Shown in pieces: positions 50,420 through 62,600 of a stretch of DNA of 64,000 nt (positions within the stretch are counted from its first letter, which is position 1; the number at the start of each line of letters is the position of its first letter). The notes under the pieces were generated by a model. The model saw only the letters and a program-made list of their open reading frames with translations, had not been told where the DNA came from and did not search any database. The stretch comes from Symsagittifera roscoffensis (Eukaryota > Xenacoelomorpha > Acoela > Convolutidae): NCBI RefSeq assembly GCF_963678635.1, contig NC_087066.1, positions 12,570,517 to 12,634,516 of the forward strand, given 5' to 3'. The position numbers were made by a program, and so were the translations under genes.

Positions 50420-52078
50420 ATGACCGTACCGGCTCGGCCGGACTCGGGCACTGACTCACGACAAGGACCTTCAGGACCCAGGCCGAAACCTGATGCGGAT
50501 GACGATGAATTGATGGATCAGGACGATAACGATGACGAGACCGGAAGTAAGACGGAAAAACCGGGAGAGACCGATCTAGGAGCGTTGGAGAGGGACCTGC
50601 TAGAATACCGGTTTAGTGAAGACGACGAAGGGGAGGTCGATGGGAGTCTATTGCTAATGGCACCCTCGTCCTTCATGTCTCCTACAAAGGAGGCGTCGGC
50701 CGATCTATCTCCGATGGACCCAATAAGCCAGGCTAGAGAGTGCCGAAGCAGGGATCCGCAGAAACTGCTTCATGAATCACCGAGGAGGAGGAAAATCGAA
50801 GTGTCGATGAAGATATCGTTCCTCAGTACGTTACCAGAAGAGGAATGGGAAAGATATCAAATGGAGCTGGAAGGCAAGACAGGAGCAGCCTGGAGCCGAG
50901 TGAACTTCATGGAAAAATCGTGGGACGTGATACGACGATATGGGACACAGTCCATAATGAAGGTGGGATTGAATCAACCCATCATGCGTGAGGTCCTGGA
51001 GAAAATAGTGAGCTCCATGGAGTCGGATGTTCTGACCGAGTCAGTAACAGAAGACAGTGCCGATGATCAGCATGTTGCAAAGAAATTACCTGTCAGACGA
51101 GCCAGGAAAGGGCTGAAGCGATGTTGCAAAGAAATTACCTGTCAGACGAGCCAGGAAAGGGCTGAAGGGAAAACAGGAAGTCGAGCCATGAACCCGAGAG
51201 TGGTGAAGTCGAGAGCCAGCGCAGTGGTGACCTCTTTAACGAGCGCAGGTCGTTCAGGCGAGAGCGGGCAAGGAGATAGCGCAACGCTGACAGGGGGAGA
51301 AAAAGAGAATCTGATACCCCCTATGCTCTTGGCAGGTCTGACCATAACCGCCACGAGATCGAAGAAGACGGCGCGAACCCTGGCAGACACTAAGTTAGAA
51401 ATGGAAATCATCAGTCAATGTGGATCTGGAGGATTTGAAGATTATAGGCCCTCGCGAATCAACATGGCCAAGTTGAAACTGGAAGGACAACTCGACGTGG
51501 TCGAGTACAGTCGAATAACTGTGCCGGAATCGGTCCACATGGAAGATCCGGCAGGGGGTTATGTGGAGATGTTGAAAGCGAGGAACTCCGCGAGATGGCA
51601 CCTGATGGCTTGGAGCGAGAAGCGAGCCATGCAAGAATATCTGAAAGGGCTTACGGAGAACTCTAACTTCAATCGAAAAGAGTATGGCACGGTAACGTCA
51701 TCGGAAGCGAACGAAGTTGGATTGGAAAAACTGCTAGAGGTTTCTTGGAGGGCGGCCCTCCAGAAATACTTCGATGAGACGATGCATGCACCTGCGACGG
51801 TGGCAGCATACCTAGCTCATCCATGCACGAGAACTGATCTACAAGTACGACTGGCTTGGTGCTTGATGGGCATCAAGAAGGCGGAGTATGAAGCCAGTAA
51901 TGACTCGAGATCACGAGAACAGGAGCTAGAATTGATGGAAGCTCTGCGAGCATTGATCTCAATAGACGATTCAGCGATAGCATGGGCTAAGCGAAAGGAT
52001 GCCCTTTGCTTTGTCAGGTTCATGGTGGATCGTATCCCCACTCCTGTTTTGGGAGAATGTGTAAAGATGATTCGGTAA
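50420..52078 (+). pseudogene. E2 ORF2, middle segment (552 aa)
   Basis: Same frame as 45428-50407, after an in-frame TAA and four further codons. Begins with an acidic, low-complexity linker (DDDELMDQDDNDDETG), then a helical region matching E1 (KDDFEEAMRT-like: KYFDETMHAPA, LAWCLMGIKK, RKDALCFVRFM). It includes a local duplication: AAGAAATTACCTGTCAGACG occurs at 51079 and 51132. It ends at TAA 52076-52078, again in frame, followed by the continuing ORF2 frame. Not an independent gene. Confidence 0.75.
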
Positions 52079-52135
52079 AAGGGAGTTGATTGTGAAAGGA
52101 ACTTCCTTAGGGCACTCCTGGAACTATATCAGGAC

Positions 52136-54334
52136 ATGCCATTGACTGTGCCAAGCAAGGAGTCGAATGATATGGAAAACTATCGCAAGTTGGAAGAGGT
52201 GAGAAGATATTCCAACAAAGAATTGAAAGTGAGCCGGGAGTTGATTGAAGCGGTCAGAGGACAAAAAGAGTTTGCAACACTAGGGAAACGGAAGTCATTC
52301 CAATATGTGTCTGGCATACCGGGGATAGCGTATAATCCCTTCGTGAATGAAGAAGCCAGGGAAGCGTACTTCGACTATGAGCAAGTCACAGTGCTCAACT
52401 TCTGGGTTGAACGGATTGAGGAAATCGGAATGCTGATGGTGGAACAACCCAAGCTGGGAATTATTCTGGAAGAACGAGTGGTCGAACCCTCGATTCCCGA
52501 GCTAAAAGGACAAGTGAGTTTTGATTGTGGTTTTTGGGACGGTCCCTTGAAAACCAGTCTAGTAGTGATGTGGGAACTCATGAAGCCTTCCTGGTGTCCC
52601 CATCCTAACGCAGGCTTAATCTGGGACATGACCGCGGATATCATGTTAGACCGGGATGATGATGCGAGTTTACATGATCTGGCCATGATACATCACCTGC
52701 TGGCCATGAGATTGACGAAGAGGAAGAGCAACCCGTCCACGGAGCTGTCCGAGGAAGGTACACCGAGTAATTGGTTGAAGCAAGGCACATGCTTGGCTCA
52801 ACACAGTGGGATGGAAGGACATGTTTGTAACCTGGTACACTGCCTGATTACGCTGAGCGAGCAGCATCGACAACTGGCACGATTGTACGGGAGATTGAGC
52901 ATGTCAGATAAGAGTGCCATGGAGTTGGTCGCAGACTGCCATGGGGTGACGGACGTAAACCTGATCACAGCCTTGGGATTTTGTAGCATGACGAGTTCGA
53001 TAGAATCGCTCGAGCGCCTGGAGCGTGCCCATGAGCTAGTGACGTCCCTCAGCGTGGAAATATTCCCTGGAGCATTGCAGACAGAGCAGAAGATTGGAGA
53101 CTGGCGAGAAGCTCTAGAAAATGAAATGAATTTGAAGGATAGTGAAGCCTATCACAGACCTACTGGTTCAAAATATATGGTGGGTTCAAGCTCCGCGCCA
53201 TATTGTAATAGCAAGTATCCTACGCACATGGTGGTAATGGATGCGATGACGCAACAAGTGTTGGTTGACCAACTTTTCTCTGTGCCAAAGTGCGTGAGGT
53301 TGGCCAGAATGTCAGAAAGGTCATATGACTTGTTGGCAAAGATCTTTCGGGCAGTCCCGAAGAGATCCGAAGGCGAGTTGCAAGACGTTGTGGGTGAAGA
53401 GTTCATGAGACTGAACGAAGGTAACGTGAGTGAGTTCCAGAAACAGAAAGCGAGTGGAGCGTTACCCACTGAATTCCCCACCATAGAAGAGAAATACGAT
53501 TTACATAGAATTCTGATGGAAGTGGAACCGTTGCTGGGAGCCTCAGGGTATCGGACCCGAAGGAACATAGTGAGAACCCATGGGGAGTATCCTTGCCACT
53601 GCTTGGCGCAGACGTTGTGGTACCCCAAACGCGGGAATCTGATCCTAGTATGGGACGTGGAGGAATTGTACTCCACGGGGTTGCCCGATCAGAATCAACA
53701 AGTGTCAATCGTGGTGGTTAGCGCCATGCTAGCAGTGAGATGGTTGGAGGCTAACGCGGACACAAGTCAGCAGGAGACGGCCGTGCCGACTCCTGAGCAG
53801 TTGATCAACGCGAAGATGAGTCATGAATTGGATCTTTTCAGAACCACCTGCAAGGTTCTGAGGATACCTAAAGCCATTGAAAGAATATGGCCAAGGCAAA
53901 GATTGATGCCTTGGTTCCGTGCAGTGATGACATCTTGGATGTATGAACGCGCGAAGCGTCACATGTCAAGGAACACGGAAGCCTATCAATCTTTCCAGCT
54001 AGATATAGGACCAGGAGCCTATAAACGAGCATTCTTGACGCACAGAAACGCGGTCACCACAGCGGTGAAGCGGGTAGCTGGAACGCCTTGTGTTACTGAA
54101 GATGAGAAGAAAGAGGTCTTAAGAGCTGACCTAGAACGAAACGTGAGCCTATGTCTTCACAACAGCTTTTGCAGGAACCGGGAGCAGAAGGTGAATGTGG
54201 ACTTGCTACCTTGTTGCAAACCGAGGCTGCTGGAACAGGAGGGTTGGGGCACGGCCCGCAACTCTCTGGACATGTTAGAGAAAGTCCTGGAAGACAGTGA
54301 CGCTGAACATCAGGATGGAGAAATGATGGAGTGA
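52136..54334 (+). pseudogene. E2 ORF2, C-terminal segment (732 aa)
   Basis: Same frame; the homology to E1 starts before the ATG at 52136, so this is the ORF2 C-terminus after the TAA at 52076. Conserved with E1: RKLEEVRRYSNK, QYVSG..GIAYNPF, KPSWCPHPNAGL, GHVCNLVHC, VDQLFSVPKCVRLARMS, HGEYPCHCLAQTLWYP, NVSLCLHNSFCRNRE. The Cys/His clusters recur in both copies and may bind zinc. No known enzyme family recognised. Confidence 0.8.
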
Positions 54335-55065
54335 AGATGACCAAAGAAGAGAAGAGAAGGAGAAAAAACTTGATTGTCTTTGTGTGTAAAAACTTGAACA
54401 AATCAACCCAGTTTTGATTATTGAACTTGTTAAACTTTTTGTTTTGATCTAGTTTGGTCAGACCAAACTTTGAAAATGTTGCAATTGTTAAAATTGTTGA
54501 AATTATTGATTTTAGTTACTACTATCTATGTATGTATATAAGGAACATAGGTGAGTATATTTACCTATTTATTCACGACTGAAGTTTTTAACCTGTGTAA
54601 GACACAAATTCACTGTGTGGCGACATGGTAAGTTTGAGTAAACTCGCTCGAGAAGGGTGGGTAACTCAAGAACTTTCCTAGCCACAGAGTTTCTTAGTTT
54701 TAATATTGAAAGGACCGCATAGATGACTGATTATACTTGGTGAGTGAAGTTAAGTTAATTTTAACGGGTACGTGGCCGTGCCACGTCCCACTTTTTAATC
54801 AGAGGCGAAAAGCAGTTTTATGGCGAGATGACGTAAGTAGTCAGAAAAGAAATTTTATCTAGGACACTCCTCATGGTGCAAATTTTGTGAAAATGTTGAA
54901 AGGCAGTGAGATGTAGTACGATGCCATTTGTGAACACGTAGTGAGTTGAGGTGGAGTAGATAAATTTCATTTTCTTATGCGATTTGTAAGAATGGTTACA
55001 GAAAACTGGATAACTACTTGACGATAACTCGGTCATATGCGATCAATAGGGACATTGATGGAGAC
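54335..55065 (+). other. E2 3' untranslated region
   Basis: About 730 bp, AT-rich, no gene. GTTAAAATTGTTGAAATTATTG-like low complexity near 54480-54510. Nothing else recognisable up to the polypurine tract. Confidence 0.6.
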
Positions 55066-55079
55066 TTGTCCGGGGAGTA
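55066..55079 (+). other. E2 3' polypurine tract
   Basis: TTGTCCGGGGAGTA ends one base before the TG of the 3' LTR at 55080. Confidence 0.65.
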
Positions 55080-55956
55080 TGTGCCATTCTGCCAGATGAC
55101 ACAGCACAACCTTCCGGCGACATAAAAAAGAGTGACTAAAGGCCTTATGATCAAAAAAGTGTTCCGACGGAGGGTCAGAATGTTCTAGAATTTTTATTTT
55201 TAAAATTTCGATTGGAAGAAGAACATTTCTGAGAAATAGAGAAAAGACGGCCATTTTGAATAAAAAGACGAAAAAGACAGAACCACGATAGAGATTGTGA
55301 AGAACAGTCGAGCAAGAAAATTACGAAGCCTCTTATCGTGGCAATAACACACGATAAGAACCTTAGCGACGTATATTTGTGGAGAAGGAGGCTTCAGTGG
55401 GGGAAGAAATATACCACGGAACCCTCCCGGGACACGAATTATAAGAGATACGAGTGTTATCTCAAGAATATTACGGGAGCGGAGGCTTGGTCCCCCCAGA
55501 GACTGTCTATGTGAAGGGACTGTATAGACTGACTATATAGCTGTTATAATGTCATAGATCTTAATTAACACCGTTATTATTTAATATTTCAGAGCATGAG
55601 TAGCTAGAAAAAGGAAAGGGTCAATCCATCTCCAATGGATTTAATATAAAACTGTCACACAAAAACATATAAAAATAGGTTGTTCGAGCCGTGTTTTTAA
55701 TGACAATCACGTAGTCTGAGGATCCGAGACTCAGCTATGTGGTTGTGTTCGCATGTAAACGAAAGCTGATCAAAAGTCGTTTGACTGATGGCCTAAAAAT
55801 GGTAACTTTTTACTTTGCCCTAGACAGACCAGAAAATCAACTGGCAAGGTCGAGACGGTGAAAAACGAGTAGAATTAAGGTAACTGACGCCTGCCAGTCG
55901 TTAATAGGTACTTTTTCTACGCTCCGTCGCTGTGTGATATTTGGGCGAATGTTACA
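55080..55956 (+). repeat. E2 3' LTR, 877 bp
   Basis: Matches 31541-32412 with about six substitutions and an extra GATGA near the start. Hairpin at 55623-55641. Followed by CAC (target duplication) and the resumed E0 leader. Confidence 0.93.
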
Positions 55957-56103
55957 CACGGTACAACCGGAACGCTTACACGTTCCCACTGAACCGTACC
56001 ACCGGTACTCTAGAATGGGCATGCAGCCCGGAGCTGTGTCAAGTGGGTTCGACTCCGTAGCCATGATGTCGTGAAAACATCCAGGAGCGCCATAAAAACA
56101 CTA
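55957..56103 (-). mobile_element. Element E0: leader start and primer-binding site (minus strand)
   Basis: Reverse complement of the E1 segment 9112-9255. The primer-binding site is at 56092-56078 (TGGCGCTCCTGGATG on the minus strand, one base different from E1). Joins 31540 after removal of E2. Confidence 0.85.
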
Positions 56104-56998
56104 TGTAACAGTCGCTTACTTCGGTCACATATGAGGCTTAAGAAAAACAGGCCCTATAACCATTGGCTCAAGAGTCAGGGACACTATTTCTTGTGTTTTT
56201 CTACCTCAAGAACGGTCGGAGCCAATTCGGTTCGCTTGCGACATGAGACTAGAACCCGTTACAGCTTAAAGGCTACTACCAAAATATCCCCCACTCTAGA
56301 AAATAAGAACGTTCCCAGACTTAGGTCTCAAAATACCCAAAAGACACGAACGCCGTTAAAAACAGGGTCGGAACAATCCGTTAAGTTACTTTTTATAGGA
56401 CAGTGGAACTTTGATCCATTTCAGATGGATCAACCTAAAACTCGCCTTATCTCAACATAACAATCATAAAACACACTCGAGAAAATTAAATTAGGAACTC
56501 ACATGTTGACGCACTCGAGTATAAGGAGTAATTAAATTAATGAGCAACTCGAGAATTAAATAAGATAACTTGATAAGTTCAATACTAATCAGTTTTAATA
56601 ACAGAAATAAGTTTAGACTCTAGAATTGAAGTTTTAGTCTGAACCATTATGACACTCCAGCTGTCCACCTTTCCGTTGAAGGTTCACTCTGGTTCGGTTC
56701 GAATGGTTATTCTCCCTTCTCGTGATTATCTCCCTTCCTATTTCAGGACAAGACGGCTCTACTCGTGTATTATTTTGTATCTGGAAATTGCGAATAGCAA
56801 TTTCCTGCTGTTTTCTTAAGTGTTTTCTCGAAATTGCAAATTCGGTCGTTCTGATTTTTCACTTTGTGTTTTCAGTTGGTGGGAGAAAACTGAGCATGAC
56901 AGGCTCCATTCGAAATTTTGAAAATTAAAACTTCACTCCAAAATCACGTATTCTCGTGTCCCTCAAGGTCAATCTTCCAGATATGACCGACTGGCACA
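56104..56998 (-). repeat. Element E0 5' LTR (minus strand), 895 bp
   Basis: Full-length reverse complement of an E1-type LTR: minus-strand start TGTGCCAGTC at 56998, end TGTTACA at 56104. Clearly more diverged from E1 than the two E1 LTRs are from each other. The hairpin around GATCCATTTCAGATGGATC is kept. The rest of E0 (genes and 3' LTR) is absent. Confidence 0.9.
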
Positions 56999-57127
56999 AA
57001 CTGAATTGGCTCCGACCGTTTTTGAGGTAGAAAAACACAAGAGATAGTGTCCCTGACTCTTGAGCCAATGGTTATAGGGCCTATTTTTCTTAAGCCTCAT
57101 ATGTGACCGAAGTAGGCGACTGTTATA
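56999..57127 (+). repeat. Element E3 5' LTR, right part (129 bp)
   Basis: Matches the last 129 bases of the E1 LTR (8983-9111), from AACTGAATTGGCTCC to CTGTTATA. It abuts the start of the E0 LTR, showing that E0 entered this LTR. The central roughly 270 bases of the E3 LTR, between its two parts, are missing. Confidence 0.8.
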
Positions 57128-57634
57128 TAGTGTTTTTATGGCGCTAATGGGTGTTTTTACGAAATCATGACTACGGAGTCGAACCCACTTGACACAGCTC
57201 CGAGCTATATGCCCATTCTAGAGTACTGGTGGTACGGTTCAGCGGGAACGTGTAGACCTTCCGGTTGTACCGTGATAGCTTTTTAAGAAAACTTGAGAAA
57301 ACTTCCTGGTACGCTCTTCAAACGAGGCTTAGCTAACCGAGTAAGGGGGCAACTAGGGGGACAAAAACACGAGCAAAAAGACAAAAAGCGAAACAAAAAC
57401 AAGAAAAAAAGTATAGAAAAAGGAACAAAAACCATAAAACAAAAATGCCAGTGACTTTGACACCAGATTAGTTGGATCAAACCTTTATATTAATTAAATA
57501 GTATACCCATACTGTTTTACAAGACCGATTGTTTCGATCAACCTAGCAATCTAATCCAGTAACCTCAATAAGGTGCCCAAGAGGGGGGCGTTGTTAAGGG
57601 TTTTCAGATAGCTTGCTACTTAGCTGGACAACTA

Positions 57635-57795
57635 GGAGACTTGACTGGAAGAGGTGACCAGCCGAGTGGGAAAGTGGTTCACAAGGATTGAGCCGAACCA
57701 CTAGGAGACTTGACCGGAAGAGGTGACCAGCCGAGTGTGAAAGTGGTTCACAAGGATTGAGCTGAACCGCTAGGAGACTTGACTGGAAGAGGTGA
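57635..57795 (+). repeat. 69-bp tandem repeats in the E3 leader
   Basis: Units begin at 57635, 57704 and 57773 (GGAGACTTGAC). Homologous to 9616-9796 in E1 and to the inverted copy at 8041-8192. Confidence 0.8.
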
Positions 57796-58726
57796 CCTCA
57801 AGGGGACCTCAAGGGGAAAGTTCAGTGCACCTCTAGGGGACAACCAGCACGGGACCGCTACAACAAGAGGAGGACGCACAGGTGTGTTCTCAAGTTGGAC
57901 AAACGGGTATCGTTAGAATCCACATTACATTATAGGAAATAAGGTTAAAATTGGATAAGCGGAGCCCCATTGTTTTGAGGAAGTTTTTACTCAAGCAGGC
58001 CTGGAAACAGGTCTACGGTTTTCTCTCGAGAGGTTTAGCACCCGGCGCTTTAGGGAATTTTCGGCTTAAGAGGGGGCTAAAGAGGGGGGAGGTTAGACGG
58101 GGGGCTGGTTAGGTTAAAGGTTGGTGGTTGTAAAGTGTAAAAAGGGGGGACACATTAGAGTAACTAATTGTTCGGCATCGTCGATCTAGTTACATTAGAT
58201 ACTTACACGCGTTGGTTACAAGAAGCGGATATCCAAATTTAACATCGAGTTAAGGTAGGTACCCTGGTCGGATCGGTAGGGGAAACGGACATAGACAGTT
58301 TTTGTGATACCCCATAAGATCGCTAGCAGGGGGGGGGGGGGGAGGAAAATGAGTGGCAATCGGGTACCAGACGTTTTTTCGGACAAAGGTTGATATCTGT
58401 CAGCTTTGAATTTTAGGTGGGTTCATCTCTCTGTTTTCGTAATTTTTCCTGTTTAAATTTTTACGTTTTGGTGAGAATTTGTTATTGGTATTTGAACGAA
58501 CAGGTGATCACAAGATACCTGCGAAGAAGTTGGGGTTTCAAATTGCCTGAAACAACGAAAGGGAGATAAATACAGGGGGGTCAGTATTCAAATTTTGGCA
58601 GTTAAAGATAGGGATTTTGGGAAAACTTTTACTAGAGCTCAAGTGGTGGTACACGGTACAGTGGTTCAAGAGTCTCCACAACGAACAGGAAGAGATCCTA
58701 CTATTCAGACACTTGGTGACAAGTCT

Positions 58727-59335
58727 TGGGACAGTACCGAAGAAGTCTTGGAAAATTGCAGTCTGGGAACGGTCTTGGAGCAGTGCAGTCTTGGGACTGT
58801 CTTGGGACAGCGCAGTCTTGGGACAGTCTTGGGACGGTGCAGTCTTGGGACAGTCTTGGGCCAGAGCAGTCTTGGTACGGTCTTGGGACAATACAGTCTT
58901 GGGACACTGGTCTTGGGACAGTGGTCTTGGGACAGTAGTCTTGGGAGAGTGGTCTTGGGACAGTGGTCTTGGGACAGTGGTCTTGGGACAGTGGTCTTGG
59001 GACAGTGGTCTTGGGACACTAGTCTTGGGACAGTAGTCTTGGGACAATAGTCTTGGGACACTAGTCTTGGGACAGTAGTCTTGAGACAGTAGTCTTGGGA
59101 CAATAGTCTTGGGACAGTAGTCTTGGGACAGTAGTCTTGGGACACTAGTCTTGGGACAGTAGTCTTGGGACAGTAGTCTTGGGACAGTAGTCTTGGGACA
59201 GTAGTCTTGGGACAGTAGTCTTAGGGCAAGGGTCTTGAGACAGTAGTCTTGGGACAGTAGTCTTGGGACAGTAGTCTTGGGACAGTAGTCTTGGGACAGT
59301 CATCTTAGGGCAAGGGTCTTGGGACAGTGGTCTTG
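58727..59335 (+). repeat. E3 leader minisatellite, TCTTGGGACAG units, about 40 copies
   Basis: Same unit family as in E1, but with a different variant order: longer GTGCAGTCTTGGGACTG spacing at the left, GTAGTCTTGGGACA mostly at the right. Array content therefore evolves quickly between copies. Confidence 0.88.
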
Positions 59336-59646
59336 GGACACTAACAAGAAGTACTGGGACAGCACCGAATAGTCTTGGGACAGTAGAAAAAAAGCTTGGG
59401 ACAGCACGAAGAAGTGGGGTGACGGTACTAAAAGGTCTTAAGACACGTCAAAATAATTGAATCAAAAGCAATAGTACTAGTCGGAACTCGATACTGTTAG
59501 GATCACGAATTAGTAGAAATTTAACAAAATCCTAGAAGGAACAGAAAAGTAGCTTTTCTTTTTATTAGCAAAATTTTTTTTTAATTCTTAGAATAGGATT
59601 TTGTAAATACCAATATTGTAAAAAATATCAATTGTAAATAAAAATC

Positions 59647-62600
59647 ATGAGACGGAGCAGGGTACCGGTGGCTGAAAAAAAGATATACAGAATCAAAGAC
59701 AAAATATAACTCATCGCTACGTAGAATGACATTGGTTGGCCCAAGAGTAACAAAGAAGAACTTTTCAGTTAGCATGGTCAACACGAGGAGTAATAGCGAG
59801 GAAAAAACAAAAGAGGGCGCGGAAGGGAAACATGCGGAACCCGCCATCGAGATTGACCTTGAAACACCATACCAGAGTGTGGATGAGGTGGAGAAGAAGA
59901 CGACGGAGTCAACACCGATGCCGAAAAACAAAATCCAAAATCCATGGAGTTCTTGCCGATAGACACTGTGGAAGACACAACAGGCAACACGCCAGAAACG
60001 GTAAAGGACGAGTCTCAAGCAAAAAGAACGTCATTCACTGAAAGGTTGGCAATGATGGTCGGGATGAAATCAAGAGACATAGTGGCGGAGGAACTGAAAA
60101 TTGAGAAAGGCAAAATATTCGGAACAGTTTCCACGAAAATGACAGACATCGACCAAAACGAAGACCAGGTCAGACCGGGAGCAACAGCCAACAATAGGGC
60201 AGCAGTTGACCATGAAACAACAACTTCTCTTGATCTGGGCGATCTGATGGCGAAGCTAGATCAGATCTACAAGAGACTAAAGCACAGCGAGGAGGATAGA
60301 GAGATGATAAAGAAAGAATTAAGATACAACAAACATGAGTACCTGGACAACTATTTCAATCTGGCGAAAGCGACAGAGGAAAGGCTTCAGCAGATGTCGG
60401 ACAAGGTAGATACCACTGATGAAGAGCGATACAAGAACATCAGAAAAGACATGCAAGAAATGAAGCAACGATATGACGCAGTGAATAGCCAGTTGGGGAG
60501 TTTGGAAACGAGAATGGATACGATGAGTAGGGAACAGGCTGAGAGTTCATGTGCAATACAGGCAAAACTAGACGCCATCTTGAGAAACTCTACGTCACAG
60601 GACAGGCCGGCAGCGGAACGAACGCAAGGCAATAGAGTTGACTTCGTGGAACCACAACGGAACAAACGGCAATCAACACCGTTACCATTACCCCGGGATG
60701 CCGCGAGTACAGCACCGGGGGGGGGGCCAAAGCGATTATGAAAAGTGGAACAGCAAACACGACGAGTGGTCCAGGGGATTCCACGACTCACAATACCGTG
60801 GGACCGGATGTCATGATGTGGGCAAGCACCTGGGAAATGATGAACAGGACACTAGAAGCCTTCGCCACGAGGAACACCGACTCGAGTGACAGAGGAAGTA
60901 ACAAATCCAGAAAAACTTTCAAAAAACCGAAAGAATTCAAGGATGACTCAGATGGATGCATTGACACTTGGGTAGAAGTCATGAGATTGCACTTGGAGCA
61001 AGACAACTTGAGCGATGAGAGGCAAGCATGCACAGCGATACTCAGCTACTTGGAAGGCACGGCGTTGAAATGCGTGGTTGCGAAGAAGGAAGAGGAACGC
61101 GACACTGCAGATTAAATCTTCGAGATATTGTTGAATCGGTTCGGGTCGGGCATGAAGGGTCATCAAGCGATGATGCGATTTGAAAAGAGAAGGCAAAGGG
61201 ACGATGAATCGATAGACAGGTTCCTTGATGATCTTGAGAGCTCGAAACGAAGGAGTGACCCTGAAGAGTCCACCAACAGAAGAAACTTTAGCATCGCCTC
61301 AAAGTTCATTGATGGGGTAAAGAGTGATGACTTGAGAACAATGTTAGCAACCTACTATACATTGTCAAAAGATAGTGCACCGACTCCAGAGGAGATGAGA
61401 CAGAAGTCGAGAGAGTACATGCTAATGAAGCCCAAGAAATACTCATATTCAGATAACAGGAATATGCAAGGGGGGGACCAACCACAAAGGTCGTCATGGT
61501 ACAAGCCTAGAGATGACATGGACAAACGTAGATCATGCGCGAACTGCGGGTCAGCTGATCTTCACGTGGCAGATTGCACAACGTACAAGCAGGGCATGAA
61601 GAGTCTGGGGTACGCACCAGATGAGGAGGACATGAGCCAGATGGGAGAACACGAGTACTATAGTGGCCTAATCATCAAAATAGGTGCAAGATGCTTCTTC
61701 TGCAATCAGGAGGGGCACTTCAGGATGGATTGTCCTTTGTTTTGGGAGGCGGTCAAGAACCAGAGTCACCCAAAACATAAAGTGGCATTAGCGGCGGTGC
61801 AGAATCAGCGAAATAGACAAACCGAGTTTGAAACAAAAAACTTAGAAGCACAGAGTACGGAACTGCCAACGAAGACAGTGAAGGCTGTAACGCAGGTCAA
61901 CAATGCGATAGAGGCCACGGCCAAGAACGCCCTAGAGATAAATTATGAGAAAGCGGCGTCAGAGGCGATTAAAAAGGTGAAACAGGACCTAGCAACGAAG
62001 GAAATAGAGCAACGGTTGAAGCAAGAGATCGAAAGACAGAGATTGAATGAGACTCTAAGTTGCTCGGTGCCAGTGCCAGAAGCTGTATCAGGGTCGACAA
62101 AGAGTGGAAATTGCAACACTCTGAAAATGGTGACAGGAAAGCCATTTGGCATAACGAAAATCGGAGCCAGGATAATGTCGATAATCACTGTGGGTGGCCA
62201 TGAGGTGACAAGGAACTTAAGTGAACCCAGCGACCAGACAGTAAAGCACATTGACGTATACGCAGATTACTTGAGTGCAATAAGCCCACAGACGACATCT
62301 AGAGCCTTGAGGGCGCTACTCACGAGAGGTGGCAGCAAGTCGGTTCGTGTGGACAACAGATACACAGAAGCTTATGGTCCGCATGAGGTGATGTTGAATA
62401 TAGATGGGATAAACATCTACACGAAAACAATGATAACATGTGATGAAGATCTAGTGGGACAGATCTACGTGGGCAAAGAAGAATTAAAGGTGAGATCGAT
62501 TGGACACTGTGCCATGCTGGAGGAAGATGCAATGCACATCGGGACAGAGGCAGACGTATCAGCACACGTGCTTGACATAAGTGGCATGAAGACTCACTTG

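Larger units (their letters stand above)
31541..55956 (+). mobile_element. Element E2: giant Ty3/gypsy LTR retrotransposon, 24,416 bp
   Basis: LTRs at 31541-32412 and 55080-55956 are of a second type, related to E1's by the TGTGCCA start, GTTACA end, hairpin and primer-binding site. The gene order is the same as in E1: gag-pol with macrodomain, spacer with acceptor, ORF2 of 2,969 codons, polypurine tract. Proteins align with E1 along their length, closely in pol and more loosely in ORF2. The LTRs differ by about six substitutions and a 5-bp indel. CAC is present at both ends and once in the empty-site homolog. In-frame stops at 39575, 40508, 44932, 50405 and 52076 and a -1 frame change at 44395-44401 make this copy defective as read. 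Confidence 0.95.
57128..59646 (+). other. E3 primer-binding site and leader
   Basis: The primer-binding site TGGCGCTAATGGGTG at 57139-57153 has two changes from E1. The leader is collinear with E1's: A-rich tract (about 57360-57445), 69-bp repeats (57635-57795), G-run cluster (about 58071-58107), AACAGGTGATCAC (about 58499), minisatellite (58727-59335). A run of about 15 G at 58329-58342 is an expansion of a shorter run in E1. No gene. Confidence 0.8.

Noticed and set aside
20949-54334. Alternative genetic code in which TAA/TAG are sense codons
   Set aside because: The stops fall opposite different residues (Arg, Glu, Tyr and others), are not shared between copies, and WDR3 and E1 gag-pol contain none in frame.
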